From Flaccisagitta enflata (taxonomy: Eukaryota > Chaetognatha > Sagittoidea > Aphragmophora), in NCBI GenBank assembly GCA_965153355.1, contig OZ231127.1, positions 10,044,001 through 10,108,000 on the forward strand: DNA of 64,000 nt, read 5' to 3'. The position numbers were made by a program, and so were the translations under genes. Position 1 is the first letter of the stretch, and each line of letters opens with the position of its first letter. The notes under the pieces were generated by a model, which made no database searches, was not told where the DNA came from, and saw nothing but the letters and a program-made list of their open reading frames with translations. Positions 1-37,549 of the stretch are shown piece by piece.

Positions 1-224
1 ATTTTCTTCAAAAAGATAAAATATTAGGGGTCCACAGAAATTCCCCCCCCCCCCATTTTTCCCTTCTAAGAGAAAAACCCAATCCGCTATAACAACATCT
101 ATTTAAGAAAGCGGCTATTTAAGAAATTACAGCCCCTCTTCTTCTTCATCCACTTAAAATCTTTCTAGAGCTCCTTTTCTTTCGTCATCTAAAAGCTAAA
201 GCACCTTCTTCGCAGTTGCACCTA
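1..224. other. Unassigned sequence before the minisatellite
   Basis: No coding exon or recognisable element. It holds a short poly-C run near 45-55 and T/C-rich sequence leading into the minisatellite. Confidence 0.5.
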
Positions 225-2030
225 CTCTCTTGTACACTCTTTTCCTCCCTCATCATCTCCTCCACCTTCTCACTGCCTCGTTTGTCTCTGTTCCAACCAT
301 TGTCTCTCCTTTTCCTCCCTCATCATCACCTCCACCTTCTCACTGCCTCGTTGTCTCTGTTCCAATCTCTGTCTCCCCTTTTCCTCCCTCATCATCACCT
401 CCACCTTCTCACTGCCTCGTTGTCTCTATTCCAATCTTTGTCTCTCCTTTTCCTCCCTCATCATCTCCTCCACCTTTTCACTGCCTCGTTTGTCTCTGTT
501 CCAACCATTGTCTCTCCTTTTCCTCCCTCATCATCACCTCCACCTTCTCACTGCTTCGTTGTCTCTGTTCCAATCTCTGTCTCCCCTTTTCCTCCCTCAT
601 CAACACCTCCACCTTCTCACTGCCTCGTTGTCTCTATTCCAATCTTCGTCTCTCCTTTTCCTCCCTCATCATCACCTCCACCTTCTCACTGCCTCGTTGT
701 CTCTGTTCCAATCTCTGTCTCCCCTTTTCCTCCCTCATCATCTCCTCCACCTTCTCACTGCCTCGTTGTCTCTATTCCAATCTTCGTCTCTCCTTTTCCT
801 CCCTCCTCATCTCCTCCACCTTGTCACTGCCTCGTATGTCTCTGTTCCAACCATTGTCTCTCCTTTCCCTCCCTCATCATCACCTCCACCTTCTCACTGC
901 CTCGTTGTCTCTGTTCCAATCTCTGTCTCCCCTTTTCCTCCCTCATCAACACCTCCACCTTCTCACTGCCTCGTTGTCTCTATTCCAATCTTCGTCTCTC
1001 CTTTTCCTCCCTCATCATCACCTCCACCTTCTCACTGCCTCGTTGTCTCTGTTCCAATCTCTGTCTCCCCTTTTCCTCCCTCATCATCACCTCCACCTTC
1101 TCACTGCCTCGTTGTCTCTATTCCAATCTTCGTCTCTCCTTTTCCTCCCTCCTCATCTCCTCCACCTTGTCACTGCCTCGTTTGTCTCTGTTCCAACCAT
1201 TGTCTCTCCTTTTCCCTCCTCATCATCCACTGCACCTTCTCACTGCCTCGTTTGTCTCTGTTCCAACCTTTGTCTCTCCTTTTCCCTCCTCATCATCTCC
1301 TCCACCTTCTCACTGCCTCGTTGTTTCTGTTCCAACCATTGTCTCTCCTTTTCCCTCCTCATCATCCACTGCACCTTCTCACTGCCTCGTTTGTCTCTGT
1401 TCCAACCTTTGTCTCTCCTTTTCCCTCCTCATCATCTCCTCCACCTTCTCACTGCCTCGTTGTTTCTGTTCCAACCTTTGTCTCTCCTTTTCCCTCCTCA
1501 TCATCCACTGCACCTTCTCACTGCCTCGTTTGTCTCTGTTCCAACCTTTGTCTCTCCTTTTCCCTCCTCATCATCCACTGCACCTTCTCACTGCCTCGTT
1601 TGTCTCTGTTCCAACCTTTGTCTCTCCTTTTCCCTCCTCCTCATCTCCTCCACCTTGTCACTGCCTCGTTTGTCTCTGTTCCAACCTTTGTCTCTCCCTT
1701 TTCCTCCCTCATCAACACCTCCACCTTCTCACCGCCTCGTTGTTTCTGTTCCAACCATTGTCTCTCCTTTTCCCTCCTCATCATCTCCTCCACCTTCTCA
1801 CTGCCTCGTTTGTCTCTGTTCCAATCTCTGTCTCCCCTTTTCCCTCCTCATCATCTCCTCCACCTTCTCACTGCCTCGTTTGTCTCTGTTCCAATCTCTG
1901 TCTCTCCTTTTTCCTTCCTCCTCATCTCCTCCACCTTCTCACTGCCTCGTTTGTCTCTGTTCCAATCTCTGTCTCCCCTTTTCCCTCTCTTATCATCCAC
2001 TGCACCTTCTCGCCAGCGAGTCTCTGTTCC
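225..2030. repeat. 69/70-bp pyrimidine-rich minisatellite, about 26 copies
   Basis: The unit runs from CACTGCCTCGT through TGTCTCTGTTCC and TTTTCCTCCCTC to CTCCACCTTCT and repeats almost perfectly. Units are 69 or 70 bp depending on one extra T in CTCGTTTGTC versus CTCGTTGTC. A and B variants (ATTCCAATCTTCG versus GTTCCAACCATTG) alternate, suggesting higher-order amplification. Because the unit is close to a multiple of three and lacks stops, all three forward frames stay open for 500-780 codons; these frames are by-products, not genes. The array is pyrimidine-rich on the plus strand. Confidence 0.9.
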
Positions 2031-2097
2031 AGTTTCCGGTTTCTGTTCCACTCGTCCGCTATCCGCGCCACAAAGTCTACCGAGCGAGTAAAAAGGA

Positions 2098-2101
<4 letters not shown>

Positions 2102-2189
<88 letters not shown>
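2102..2189. repeat. (CT)n microsatellite
   Basis: An uninterrupted CT run of about 44 units directly after the minisatellite. A GA run of similar length follows 88 bp later, so the two tracts are mutually complementary. Confidence 0.95.
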
Positions 2190-2196
<7 letters not shown>

Positions 2197-2275
2197 AGGG
2201 AGAAGAAAGATGGTGAACCTTGGTGAAAAAGAAAACATCCGGCGGGTAATAAATACAAATGTTCGTCAGTGCTCC

Positions 2276-2277
<2 letters not shown>

Positions 2278-2357
<80 letters not shown>
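2278..2357. repeat. (GA)n microsatellite
   Basis: An uninterrupted GA run of about 40 units, the complement of the CT run at 2102-2189. The downstream sequence to 2570 is A/G-rich and shows no exon. Confidence 0.95.
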
Positions 2358-2361
<4 letters not shown>

Positions 2362-2573
2362 AGAATGCCAAAGAATCAAAATTAAGAAGAAAGCGATGAT
2401 GATGAGAAAGAAATATTTCAATCAGAGGGAGATAATGGAGAGAGACAAGATTGAGACCATAACAGAATTGAGGGAAGCAAAACGGCGACATAAACCGGTG
2501 ACTAAAATCAGTGAGTCGGTAAATCAATTCAACATTTCAATTGCCAAAGTTGGTGACTTATTTTTCGTACATT

Positions 2574-2618
2574 TTACAGACTGACGGACTAAAGCCTCTT
2601 AAAGAGTTGCGTGTCCGC
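2574..2618 (-). mobile_element. HINE-like fragment, family A hairpin end
   Basis: Contains GACTGACGGACT, then AAGCCTCTTAAAGAGTTGCG and TGTCCGCAA, matching the terminal hairpin end of family A dispersed elements elsewhere in the window. Only this end is present. The following 2620-3065 shows nothing recognisable. Confidence 0.6.
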
Positions 2619-3065
2619 AAATATCAAACTGAAATAAGCCTGGAGAGACACCACACCACACGACACCACACCAAGTTTCCACCAAATCTCTACCATGTTC
2701 AATTCCAGGTGAATTGGTCTGTTATGCATGGCTGGACAGAGTATCATGTCTTGTCCCCGTGAGTCTCTCTGTATGTTCTCAATCCGGTAATTTCGAGTCA
2801 CCCTCTTTTTGCTGCTACTGTATGAAAAGACGACGATACAAAGTGAGTAAGACGTGAAGAGAAGATAGAGAAACTCCACAGGAGGAAAAAATAACGGTCC
2901 GCAATTTACTACTTAGGAATAGGAATTGACTGAGAAAATGGAAAAAAGAGGAAGAACCGACTTTAAACGGCACCAAGGAGAAAGTTTCAGAGAGCGATAA
3001 GAGTAAGAACACTATAAGAATGTTAGGAGAAATATTCCCATGAAAAACAGAACAGGATTAAAGAA

Positions 3066-3407
3066 AACAAGTGACGCGGGGTCACAATATCGTTGGGGAC
3101 GGGTGATCAGTTGCATCCGACCCCCATCCACACCCCACGCCCCCCTCTTACACACATACCCAAAAAAACATCTAAAACACTCGTTTTCTAGTTTTTGACT
3201 CATGCCTCGTGGACGGACCGATGGACAGACGGATGGACGGTTGGATGGATGGACGGACGAATGGACGGACGGACAAGTGGACGGACGGACGAAAGGACGG
3301 ACAAATGGACGGATAGATGTACGGACGGGCAGACAGACAGACAGATGAATGGACAGACCGACCGATGGACGGAGCCTCATTGAGGGTTACATGTACGCAA
3401 CTAAAAA
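3066..3407 (-). mobile_element. HINE-like element, family A, long subtype
   Basis: Begins AACAAGTGACGCGGGGTCAC with an ATCGTTGGGGACGGG arm, then a (GGAC)n core, and ends with TACGCAACTAAAAA. A copy in the opposite orientation lies at 4201-4405. The layout is a distal arm, a GTCY core and a terminal hairpin end, as in Helentron-associated elements. Confidence 0.75.
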
Positions 3408-3485
3408 TGTGGATTTTTTAAAACACAAACAGATTAGGCATATCCGTCGACTCTTTCCCTCTCCCTTCCCATGTTTTCTTTCCAC

Positions 3486-3489
<4 letters not shown>

Positions 3490-3555
<66 letters not shown>

Positions 3556-3584
3556 TCCCTCTCCCTCTCTCTCTCTCTCTCTCA
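3490..3584. repeat. (CT)n microsatellite
   Basis: A CT run of about 47 units with three CCCT interruptions. No gene nearby. Confidence 0.95.
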
Positions 3585-3674
3585 CTCTGTGTTTTCCTTC
3601 TTTCTATCCATATTCTCTGATTTTGGATCCTTAGCTCCCTTACTCTTTCCTGCCTAAATTTAATCTTCTTTTCT

Positions 3675-3826
3675 AGTTGCGGACACGTGATGCTAGAACT
3701 TGCCGTGTCGGTCCGTCCGCTATTCCATTACCAAAACAAAATGTGGCGCGTTTACTCGGTAATCCGATCCTGCCCAGTGCCCCCCCCCCGTCCGCGACTA
3801 GGGGGTGTGTATACGGCCTTATTATT
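3675..3826 (+). mobile_element. Degenerate HINE-like element
   Basis: Starts TAGTTGCGGACACG and ends GTCCGCGACTAGGG then TGTATACGGCCTTATT, the two conserved ends of family A, but the core is short and divergent and the adjacent hairpin arm is lost. 3830-4200 holds no recognisable feature. Confidence 0.5.
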
Positions 3827-4200
3827 GTTTCCCTTTCCTTTATTCTCTTTCATTTTTGGCTGAGTTTTCCATGATTTCACTCACTTACAAGGCAACAACA
3901 GTTCGTTGAGGGCAAGTGGGCCAATACATAGGTGACCCCTTTCAGTTTTACTGTTTGAAAGAGCGCTTAGATTTTCTTTAAGCTGATAGTCCAAGTCTTC
4001 TTAAAAGTCTACTTAATATAATATAATATGACTTAATATGATATAAATATAAATGTCAAATAACGGATTCAAAACAAAACTGACAATGGATCTTTTTCCA
4101 TTGCAAGTGGCGTGACAGCTCTGTTGGAAGAGCTCTGAATAAATAACACACCTCTCTCTGAGGTCACAAGTTTTAATCGCCGAAGTTTTGGACTGCTTAT

Positions 4201-4405
4201 TAGTTGCGGACACGCAACTCTATAAATGGTTTTGTCTGTCCGTCCATCGGTCCGTCGGAGGTCATTGAGTTAAAAAGTGGGAAAAAAAGTGTTTTAGATA
4301 CTTTTTGTGTATGTTTGAGTGTGGGGGGTAGGTTGGGGTATGGATTGGGGTAGGTTGATCCTGCCCACCCGTCCGCAACGATGTTGTGACCCCGCGTCGC
4401 TTGTT
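4201..4405 (+). mobile_element. HINE-like element, family A, long subtype
   Basis: Starts with the hairpin TAGTTGCGGACACGCAACTC, followed by a GTCC/GTCT core. A G-rich middle precedes the distal arm CCGTCCGCAAC, and the end is CCCCGCGTCGCTTGTT. The first nine bases of the hairpin arm (GTTGCGGAC) are the exact inverse of the distal arm (GTCCGCAAC). Confidence 0.8.
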
Positions 4406-4739
4406 CTTTTTCGTCAACAGTTAGGATTATAAAACTTTGGCCTATCAGCTTTCCAAAAAAACCATAGTTGGACTGTTGTATTACGATAGCTAAAAGTGAA
4501 GCAGCAGACGACCATCCTTCTGAGGGCGTCATTGGTCTCAACGTACTGTAACCAGAAAATAAGAGGCGGATGGTATCATGGATCCAACTTGCAAACTGGC
4601 GGGCGTGAACTTATTCATCTTTTCGACGAGGGGGAGGAAAACGAGCAGAAAGAACCAAGAGGAGAAACCCAACATAGTCGCGAATTTTGAATGGGGACAA
4701 CAAGCGGGAAACCGAGGAGCAGAGAGGAGAGGGGGAGAA

Positions 4740-4970
4740 AACAAGACCGAATACACGGCCGATATGCAGTCGCTTGTGGGTGGGCAGGGACAGTTATGCG
4801 AGAGGGTAGAAGTGAGCAGGAGCTGCAATACTCAAGAAACCACCATTTCGGACGATTTCGCGTCATCCAAAATTGCACATATTGAACCGGACCGCCGGAC
4901 AGACGGACGGACCTACATACGGATACACTCTCTTATAGATATAGAATCGCTTGGCAAGACACTCAAAAAC
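4740..4970 (-). mobile_element. Degenerate HINE-like element, family E
   Basis: AACAAGACCGAATACACGGC, then CAGTCGCTTGTGGGTGGGCAGG, a core with GGACAGACGGACGG, and a worn hairpin end near GAATCGCTTGGCAAG. It matches the family E copy at 7761-7970. No exon in 4406-4740. Confidence 0.6.
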
Positions 4971-5021
4971 AAAAAAACAGTCCAGGAAAAGTGAAGCTGT
5001 AGAAACAGTTTGAATGTCTCA

Positions 5022-5025
<4 letters not shown>

Positions 5026-5114
<89 letters not shown>
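5026..5114. repeat. (CT)n microsatellite
   Basis: About 44 CT units. The sequence from 5115 to 5584 shows no feature I can assign. Confidence 0.95.
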
Positions 5115-5117
<3 letters not shown>

Positions 5118-5619
5118 GAGTCTCTCCCAGAAAGAAGACAATCACACGGCGCGCAGTTCATTTTTCTCCATTTGCCCGGTAGCGTGGTGGCGTGTCATCG
5201 TCTCTCTCAACTGAGAGAAGAGAAGGAACGGGATCAGCCGCGGGAGTGTGTAACGGAAAATAAGAGAGGACTTTATGACTAATGACCCGATGACACGACT
5301 ACGGGACCTACTCTAAGGAAGAAGAATCGAGATTCGAGGTTGGAGGAGATACAAAAACATTGCCCCGGTGATGAAGCGTTCCTGTAATGACACACAAACA
5401 CGGCAGATGGGGGAAGGGGGAGTAACGAGCTCTTTTATGATTATACGGTGTTGGAAAATTGCATGGGGCGAAAGTGGAACAATAGAGATGATATCTAAGC
5501 AACGGGGTTGGTACCACACTCACACACCACATGTGCGTAGGCTATTAAGACTTTGAGAATGCAAAACGAACACTAAAGTGAAAGAACAAGTGACGTGGGG
5601 TCACAATATCGTTGCGGAC

Positions 5620-6200
5620 GCACAGTGGGCCCTAATTTGATATGAGTTAAAAAAAAATCCCTGATAATAGTAACATGCATAAATAGGTACAATTTATAGT
5701 GGAGAATTGATATTAACCCTGAAAAAAAAATTTCCCTCAAAAATTTTTGCTAAAAATAAGTATCCATTTTTTTATATATTTACATGTAGATCTCAATGTT
5801 ATATCTGTTTTGAAATTTTGATTCAAGATTCATAATCCTAGTGAAATTGCCAATCATTTGATAGGTCACACTATATACTGTCATGAAAAAATAAGATTTC
5901 CCTATTTTAGGATACTGTCGCTTTCTTTGTTACAGTGGCTCAGAAAATAGAAATTTTGTCTATTGATAAAAATATATACAGTGACCTATCAAATGATTAG
6001 AAATTTTAAAACACATAAATCCTAAAGTTTTATGTCAAATTTTTGAAAAATTCAAAACATTTAGGTGATTTTTACAAAAAAAATTCAAGGGAAATTTTTT
6101 TAGACAGTCCACTTCAATCCTCCACTGTAAAATGTACCTACTAGTATGCATCACCTTAGAGGATTTTTTCCAACCCATATCCAATTAAGGCCCACTGTGC
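5620..6200. mobile_element. Foldback/MITE-type DNA transposon with GAC target duplication
   Basis: Termini GCACAGTGGGCC and GGCCCACTGTGC are 12-bp perfect inverted repeats that continue imperfectly for over 100 bp into AT-rich arms. The host HINE reads ...GTTGCGGAC on the left and GACGGGTGG on the right; removing one GAC restores GTTGCGGACGGGTGG, as seen in other copies. This supports a 3-bp target-site duplication. No transposase is encoded. CACTA/Chapaev-like or PIF-like superfamilies fit a 3-bp duplication; I cannot decide. Confidence 0.8.
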
Positions 6201-6299
6201 GACGGGTGGGCAGGGGTATCCAACCGCCATCCACACTCCATGCCACCCCCACCAATACACAAGCCCAAAAAACTTCCAAAACGCAAGTTTTCCCATTAT

Positions 6300-6446
6300 T
6301 AGCTGCGGACACGCAACTCTGTAAGAGCCTTTGTCCATCCATCCGTCTGTCCGTCCGTCGGTGTCAAAAAGTCGAAAAGTGGAAAAACGCGCATTTCCGC
6401 CCCTGCCTACCCGTCCGCAACTGATGGCCGTGTATCCGGCCTTGTT
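6300..6446 (+). mobile_element. HINE-like element, family A, nested in another copy
   Basis: TAGCTGCGGACACGCAACTC, then a GTCC core, then GCCTACCCGTCCGCAACTG and GCCGTGTATCCGGCCTTGTT. The hairpin arm and the distal arm GTCCGCAAC match inversely. It lies inside the larger copy at 5585-6540. Confidence 0.8.
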
Positions 6447-7097
6447 CGACTGGTGCATTACGGACGAACGGATGGAAGGACGGACCGATGGACGGCCGGA
6501 CGGACAAAGCCTCATAGAGTTGCGTGTCCGCAACTAAAAATCCACAGTAGTTTCGATTTAAAGGAATGTGCGTAACCGCGTGCGTGACGGACAAAACGGA
6601 TAGATATGACCTCAAACACGCGCCGCATGACCCGGCGCACGTACCGCGGTCGTAACAGCCAAACCAAACAAAGCAAGCTCTGGTTTTCTCATTGGATGCC
6701 ACGGAGAAAGGCCAACGTGTAGGCTCAGTTGTTAACTTGTAGCAAACTCTGACACATTCATGGACGTGTTTACGACCTTACATAGCTTGAGAGGCATGCT
6801 TTAACACACGTTAAAAAAAAAAAACAAAGAAAAAGAGTGAAGGGGGGGGGGGAAGGAACAAATAGAGCCGCAGTTGCAATTAAATGAAGATGAAAGGGCC
6901 AGAAGCGAGACTAGCCAACAGACATTAAAGTGAGAAGAAAGGAGCTCCAAGAAGAAGGCGGAGGAGCAATCAAGAGCGGAGAGGGCGGATATATCCGGGA
7001 TGAATGGCCGGAAAACGAGGGGGAAAACAATCTCTCTTACAACTACGTTCGGGAGGGGAAATGGCTTCGGATATATGGCAACCACAGTGATTGAGCA

Positions 7098-7226
<129 letters not shown>

Positions 7227-7630
7227 AAAGAGATTGGCAAAGATAGAGCGGACGGAGACGAGAAATTGAAATCGAAGAGAAGGGGACGATATCTTACAAA
7301 TATCCGTCATATCAAAGGCGCTTGCTAGCTACTCAAAGAGGGAGCCTATCCGTAGGTAATTAGGTCTGTATGTAGGTAATGTTTTAAACTTTTTGTTCAG
7401 GGGATTGACTGTCCGTAGCGTGCAGCTTTAAAAAATTGTCGATTTTCTTTTTCAGTCTGGATTCAACATTTCAGATACTAGATGATATTCATGGCAGCAC
7501 TTCATCCCCATTAACGCTTTCCGAGATCGAGAAGATACATATGGAACAGAAGTAGCCTAGTAGGCGATGTCTCAAAGCTGAAGGAGCAAGAACGAAACAT
7601 TTTCTTTTTATTGACTTATGTTTCTGTTAA

Positions 7631-7638
7631 GAGAGAGG

Positions 7639-7709
<71 letters not shown>
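7631..7709. repeat. (GA)n microsatellite
   Basis: About 39 GA units, 50 bp before a family E HINE copy. Confidence 0.95.
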
Positions 7710-7711
<2 letters not shown>

Positions 7712-7760
7712 ACCTTGCTTTGTGGGACGATTACTTTTCCTCCACATTGAAGATATAAGG

Positions 7761-7970
7761 AACAAGGCCGGAAACACGGCCGATAAGTAGTCGCTGGCGG
7801 GTGGGCAGGAGCAATGGTGCGGGTGGGCAGGAGCAGTATGGGGCAGGGAGGGGGCAGTAGTGCTCAGAAATAACCTTTTAGTCGATTTCGCGTCATCTGA
7901 AATTTCGCGTTATTACGGACGGAACAAAGGACACACCCTCTTATAGAGTCGCTTAGCCAGCGACTAAAAA
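7761..7970 (-). mobile_element. HINE-like element, family E
   Basis: AACAAGGCCGGAAACACGGC, distal arm GTCGCTGGC, GGGTGGGCAGGAGC twice, then ACACACCCTCTTATAGA and the terminal hairpin GTCGCTTAGCCAGCGAC followed by TAAAAA. The distal arm GTCGCTGGC and hairpin arm GCCAGCGAC are exact inverses. This copy lacks a long GTCY core. 7971-8372 shows no further feature. Confidence 0.8.
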
Positions 7971-8372
7971 GAAACAAACAGGCCTGATTTAGGTGCTGAT
8001 GCTGCTGGCAGCAGACCATTTCATGAGGATGCATCTCTTCTTTTCAAACCGTTGATTCATTTAGTAGCTAAATGCTTAATAAGAAGTAGGAACTAGATGT
8101 TTAAGGACTAATTCAGGCTTCTCAGTTGTATTTTTTTACCAGGCCTGTAATTTTTTTTCGGCCTGATTTACTTTTGTCGGGCCAGATAAAATGGTGGAGA
8201 GCAGGCTGGATGGACTTGATGAAAAGAGTTAATCAAATCTGGCCAGAGAATAACAAGCTCTCACAGCTCACTGCCTTGATGCTGACATTTCATCTCTGAA
8301 CCATCACTTGAAACCATCTACAGACTGGTTAGAGGGCAGAGTCCGACTTAACATAGGGTTATCCAAATTTAC

Positions 8373-34856
<26,484 letters not shown>

Positions 34857-34875
34857 CTGGTGGAGCAAAATTGGC

Positions 34876-34914
<39 letters not shown>

Positions 34915-34929
34915 AATTGATCCATTTAT

Positions 34930-35096
34930 CTTGGCAGCTTTCTGCTACATCCGTCCGTCCGTCCAAAACGCGCAGTGAGGTGTCGAGCGTGTGTGTTTGG
35001 GGGGCGAGGTGAGAGGAGGGAGCGGAAGGGGAGTGAAGAGGGGGGTACTACGCCTCTGCCGACCCGTGCGTGACGATATTGTAACCCCGCGTCACT
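34930..35096 (+). mobile_element. HINE-like element, degenerate family A
   Basis: ACATCCGTCCGTCCGTCC core, GCCGACCCGTGCGTGACGAT arm and TTGTAACCCCGCGTCACTTA end, matching the family A long subtype end. The hairpin start is missing; a (ATTG)n run (34875-34917) lies there instead. Confidence 0.55.
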
Positions 35097-35212
35097 TATT
35101 TATCTTTTACCACGCCGGTAAATCAGGCATAGCGGAAGCGAAAATATTGAAAAAGAAATAAAACCACAAATTAAAGTGTGGATAAAAGAAACGGAATACA
35201 GACTGGGACGAA

Positions 35213-35216
<4 letters not shown>

Positions 35217-35302
<86 letters not shown>

Positions 35303-35318
35303 GAGAGAGAGAGAGAAA
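35217..35318. repeat. (GA)n microsatellite
   Basis: About 50 GA units followed by A/G-rich sequence to 35410. 35411-36241 shows no supported gene; the frames there lack recognisable motifs. Confidence 0.95.
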
Positions 35319-36241
35319 GAAAAGAGAAAGGAAAAGAGTGAAAAAGAAGAAAGGAAGAAAGCAGAAAGAAAGAAAGAAAGAAAGTAAGAAAGAAAAGAGA
35401 ACTAGAGAGGAGAGAGTGAGATCTGTCAGAATTCTTTTGAATCTGGGCTTCTTTCACCCTTTCTCTAATCTGATGTTGCTGGAACCTGAGTTATACGCTT
35501 CTTTTCTTGCTCCTTAACTCACAGACCATGATGTACGCCTTCACCCTTATACCTTGCGCCCGCTGTCTCCACCACTGTGACCCGACCATGCATTGCGCCC
35601 ACTCCTGTACTCTTTATACCTGAGTAGTCATTGCAATTACATCAGAGCTGTGTAATGTCAGGAGCAAGATGCAAGAGAAGAAAAGACTGAAAATTGATCA
35701 ACATGAGTAACTGAAGGACCTGACGCGCTTCCTGTCACTGTGGAACTATCACGGGGTATGTAGGCGGTATTATTGTGTGGTGCTACCAGTCCTTCCACAA
35801 TTTTTATTGGTTTCAGTGCCTACAATTCTCTTCACAGTTTAAGCCATTTCCAGGGAGATTGATCGCGCTCATTCCCTCGCGCCCAATCACGCCCCTGCAC
35901 TCTCGTATTACGCCCACTTTGGCGCCCGCAAACCACCTCTTCCGGTCGCGCACGCTTCTGTCAGTCCGTCCATCCGGGCCCGCCTGTCGGCAATTAAAGG
36001 CCCTTACTATTATGGCCATTTTTGTGGTCTTGATCTGCTCCTGTCCACTCCACGACTGTGGTGAGCTGATGTTCCAGACCTTTGTTAACGCTTGGTGTCC
36101 CTTGGAACCACTTCTTCCCCTGAGAGAGGCCAACTGTGGCCTTCCTCTAACAGTCTAACTCCAGGATCCTTGCCTAACTCTCTAATTATTCCCATTCCAC
36201 TAAAGTTTTGTGGAAGGCACTTGAGACTCGCCGTGAAGTGG

Positions 36242-36392
36242 AGACAGAGAGAGAGAGATATAGATAGAGAGGAGAGTAAGGGTAGAGATATAGAGAGATA
36301 GAGAGAGAGATATATATAGTGATATATATAGAGATAGAGAGAGAGAGACAGAGACAGAAAGAGAGACAGAGACAGAGACAGAAAGAGAGAGC
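36242..36392. repeat. Interrupted GA/GATA-rich repeat
   Basis: GAGAGATATAGA-type sequence. It is followed at 36470-36904 by a piece of the dispersed repeat also found at 10934-11234. Confidence 0.8.
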
Positions 36393-36904
36393 GCTCGTAT
36401 TAGCTTTCATCCAAAGCAAACTTTTAATTGTTTGAAAAGTCGGCAAAACTCCATTTTCCCCCACATAAAACGGGGGGCGTGTTTTTAGTGACGACAACAA
36501 ACGCTATCACTCCCATTTAACGCGTTTACAACTTGAACACAATTCGTAAATTTTAACAGTACCATGACAAGTGGAACAATATCCCTCACTTAAATTAAAA
36601 CTCAAATAAATGGAAGAGGGCCTTGTGGACCCTCACTGACAACAAGCGCACCACTCACAGTTTTCCATAAAATAGAATCTGAAAAAAAACATCTTGTTTC
36701 TCAACGTAACTCAAAAGCAGATCAAGCTACCAAAAGAAGTTTATAAAACAATGCTGCTCTGTGAATCAAAATTCAACAAACACCCAAGTTAGGTACATGA
36801 GAAAGTGGTTCTGACTGAGTGAGCGAGCCCAAGGAATAGAGCAACAACAAAGCTTAAACATGGCAGAGCCACAAGCATTACTGCAGAGCGAGTGAGCGGT
36901 GAAC

Positions 36905-36914
36905 NNNNNNNNNN
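36905..36914. other. Assembly gap (10 N)
   Basis: Ten N bases. The left side is repeat sequence; the right side is inside a retrotransposon protease domain. The round size suggests a placeholder, so the true distance and even the adjacency are unknown. Confidence 0.99.
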
Positions 36915-36989
36915 GATATGTTCAGTTTTGTGTGCTGATCCTCAACAACATGACTTCCCACAGTAATCACCGTCATTTGCACTGTTTTG

Positions 36990-37115
36990 TTGGAATCAGA
37001 AGACTGCGAATGACATTGGTACTGATCACGTCGCGATCAGCGCCTGGGTCGATCATAGCGTAAATCGTCCTCTGCGCACCCGAAGAATTGTTTATGATAG
37101 TCACTGGAACAATCG
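36990..37115 (-). pseudogene. Retroviral-type aspartic protease fragment (DUF1758-like)
   Basis: Encodes IVPVTIINNSSGAQRTIYAM then IDPGADRDVISTNVI. D-P-G replaces the usual D-T/S-G of the active site, as in some BEL/Pao proteases. A stop follows after KQCK, and a TGA interrupts the frame about 75 bp upstream. Confidence 0.65.
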
Positions 37116-37351
37116 AATGGACAACGTCGTCGAATGAAGAGACGGACCGCGACGGTGCCGTCGCCGCCAGTCATGCCGTGGCGTTAGAAGAGGTCACCTC
37201 CGTAGGATTGGCTGCCTCCGCCGTCGACGGAGCTGTTGGTGCTGCTGCAGCCGCATCTTGCTCTGACTTTTTGAAGGCCAGCGGGTACTTTATTTCCCTG
37301 CGTATTTTCTCCTTTCTTCTCTTCCTTTTCTTCTTTCTTGTAGGTGCGTCC

Positions 37352-37549
37352 GTGGAGAATCGTTGCGTGCCGCTTCTTGCAGGTTTGGAAAGTCGGTCTG
37401 TTCGCGCATCCTTTGGCGTTGTGTCCTGGCGGCAAGGGACAGTGGAAGCAAAGACGACGAGACATGATCTTTTGAACTCTCGCGTCCGCTTCCAACTCTA
37501 ACAGCTGATGACATTCTTCTGTTTGATGCATTCCACTGCAGACGTTGCA
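37352..37549 (-). pseudogene. Gag zinc-knuckle region of BEL/Pao type
   Basis: Contains CNVCSGMHQTEEC, then LCFHCPLPPGHNAKGC and TCKKRHATILH. The CX2C spacing with following His and Cys, RxLCFxC and the final LH are typical of the nucleic-acid-binding end of BEL/Pao gag. Confidence 0.75.

Larger units (their letters stand above)
5585..6540 (-). mobile_element. HINE-like element, family A, interrupted by two other insertions
   Basis: The left part AACAAGTGACGTGGGGTCAC ... GTTGCGGAC and the continuation GACGGGTGGGCAGGGG match the family A long subtype (compare 3066-3407). The right end is GGACAAAGCCTCATAGAG then TTGCGTGTCCGCAACTAAAAA. The host copy is split by a 581-bp terminal-repeat transposon (5620-6200) and by a second HINE in the opposite orientation (6300-6446), so it records an insertion order. 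Confidence 0.75.

Noticed and set aside
216-2584. Three overlapping plus-strand open frames of 533-784 codons rich in Ser, Leu and Pro
   Set aside because: They are readings of the 69/70-bp minisatellite and the following CT/GA tracts in all three frames. There is no codon bias, signal of selection or recognisable domain.
35775-36158. 127-codon plus-strand frame and the 106-codon antisense frame
   Set aside because: No conserved motif and no intron signals; not the missing dynein tail exons, which should contain FFFLSND-like sequence.
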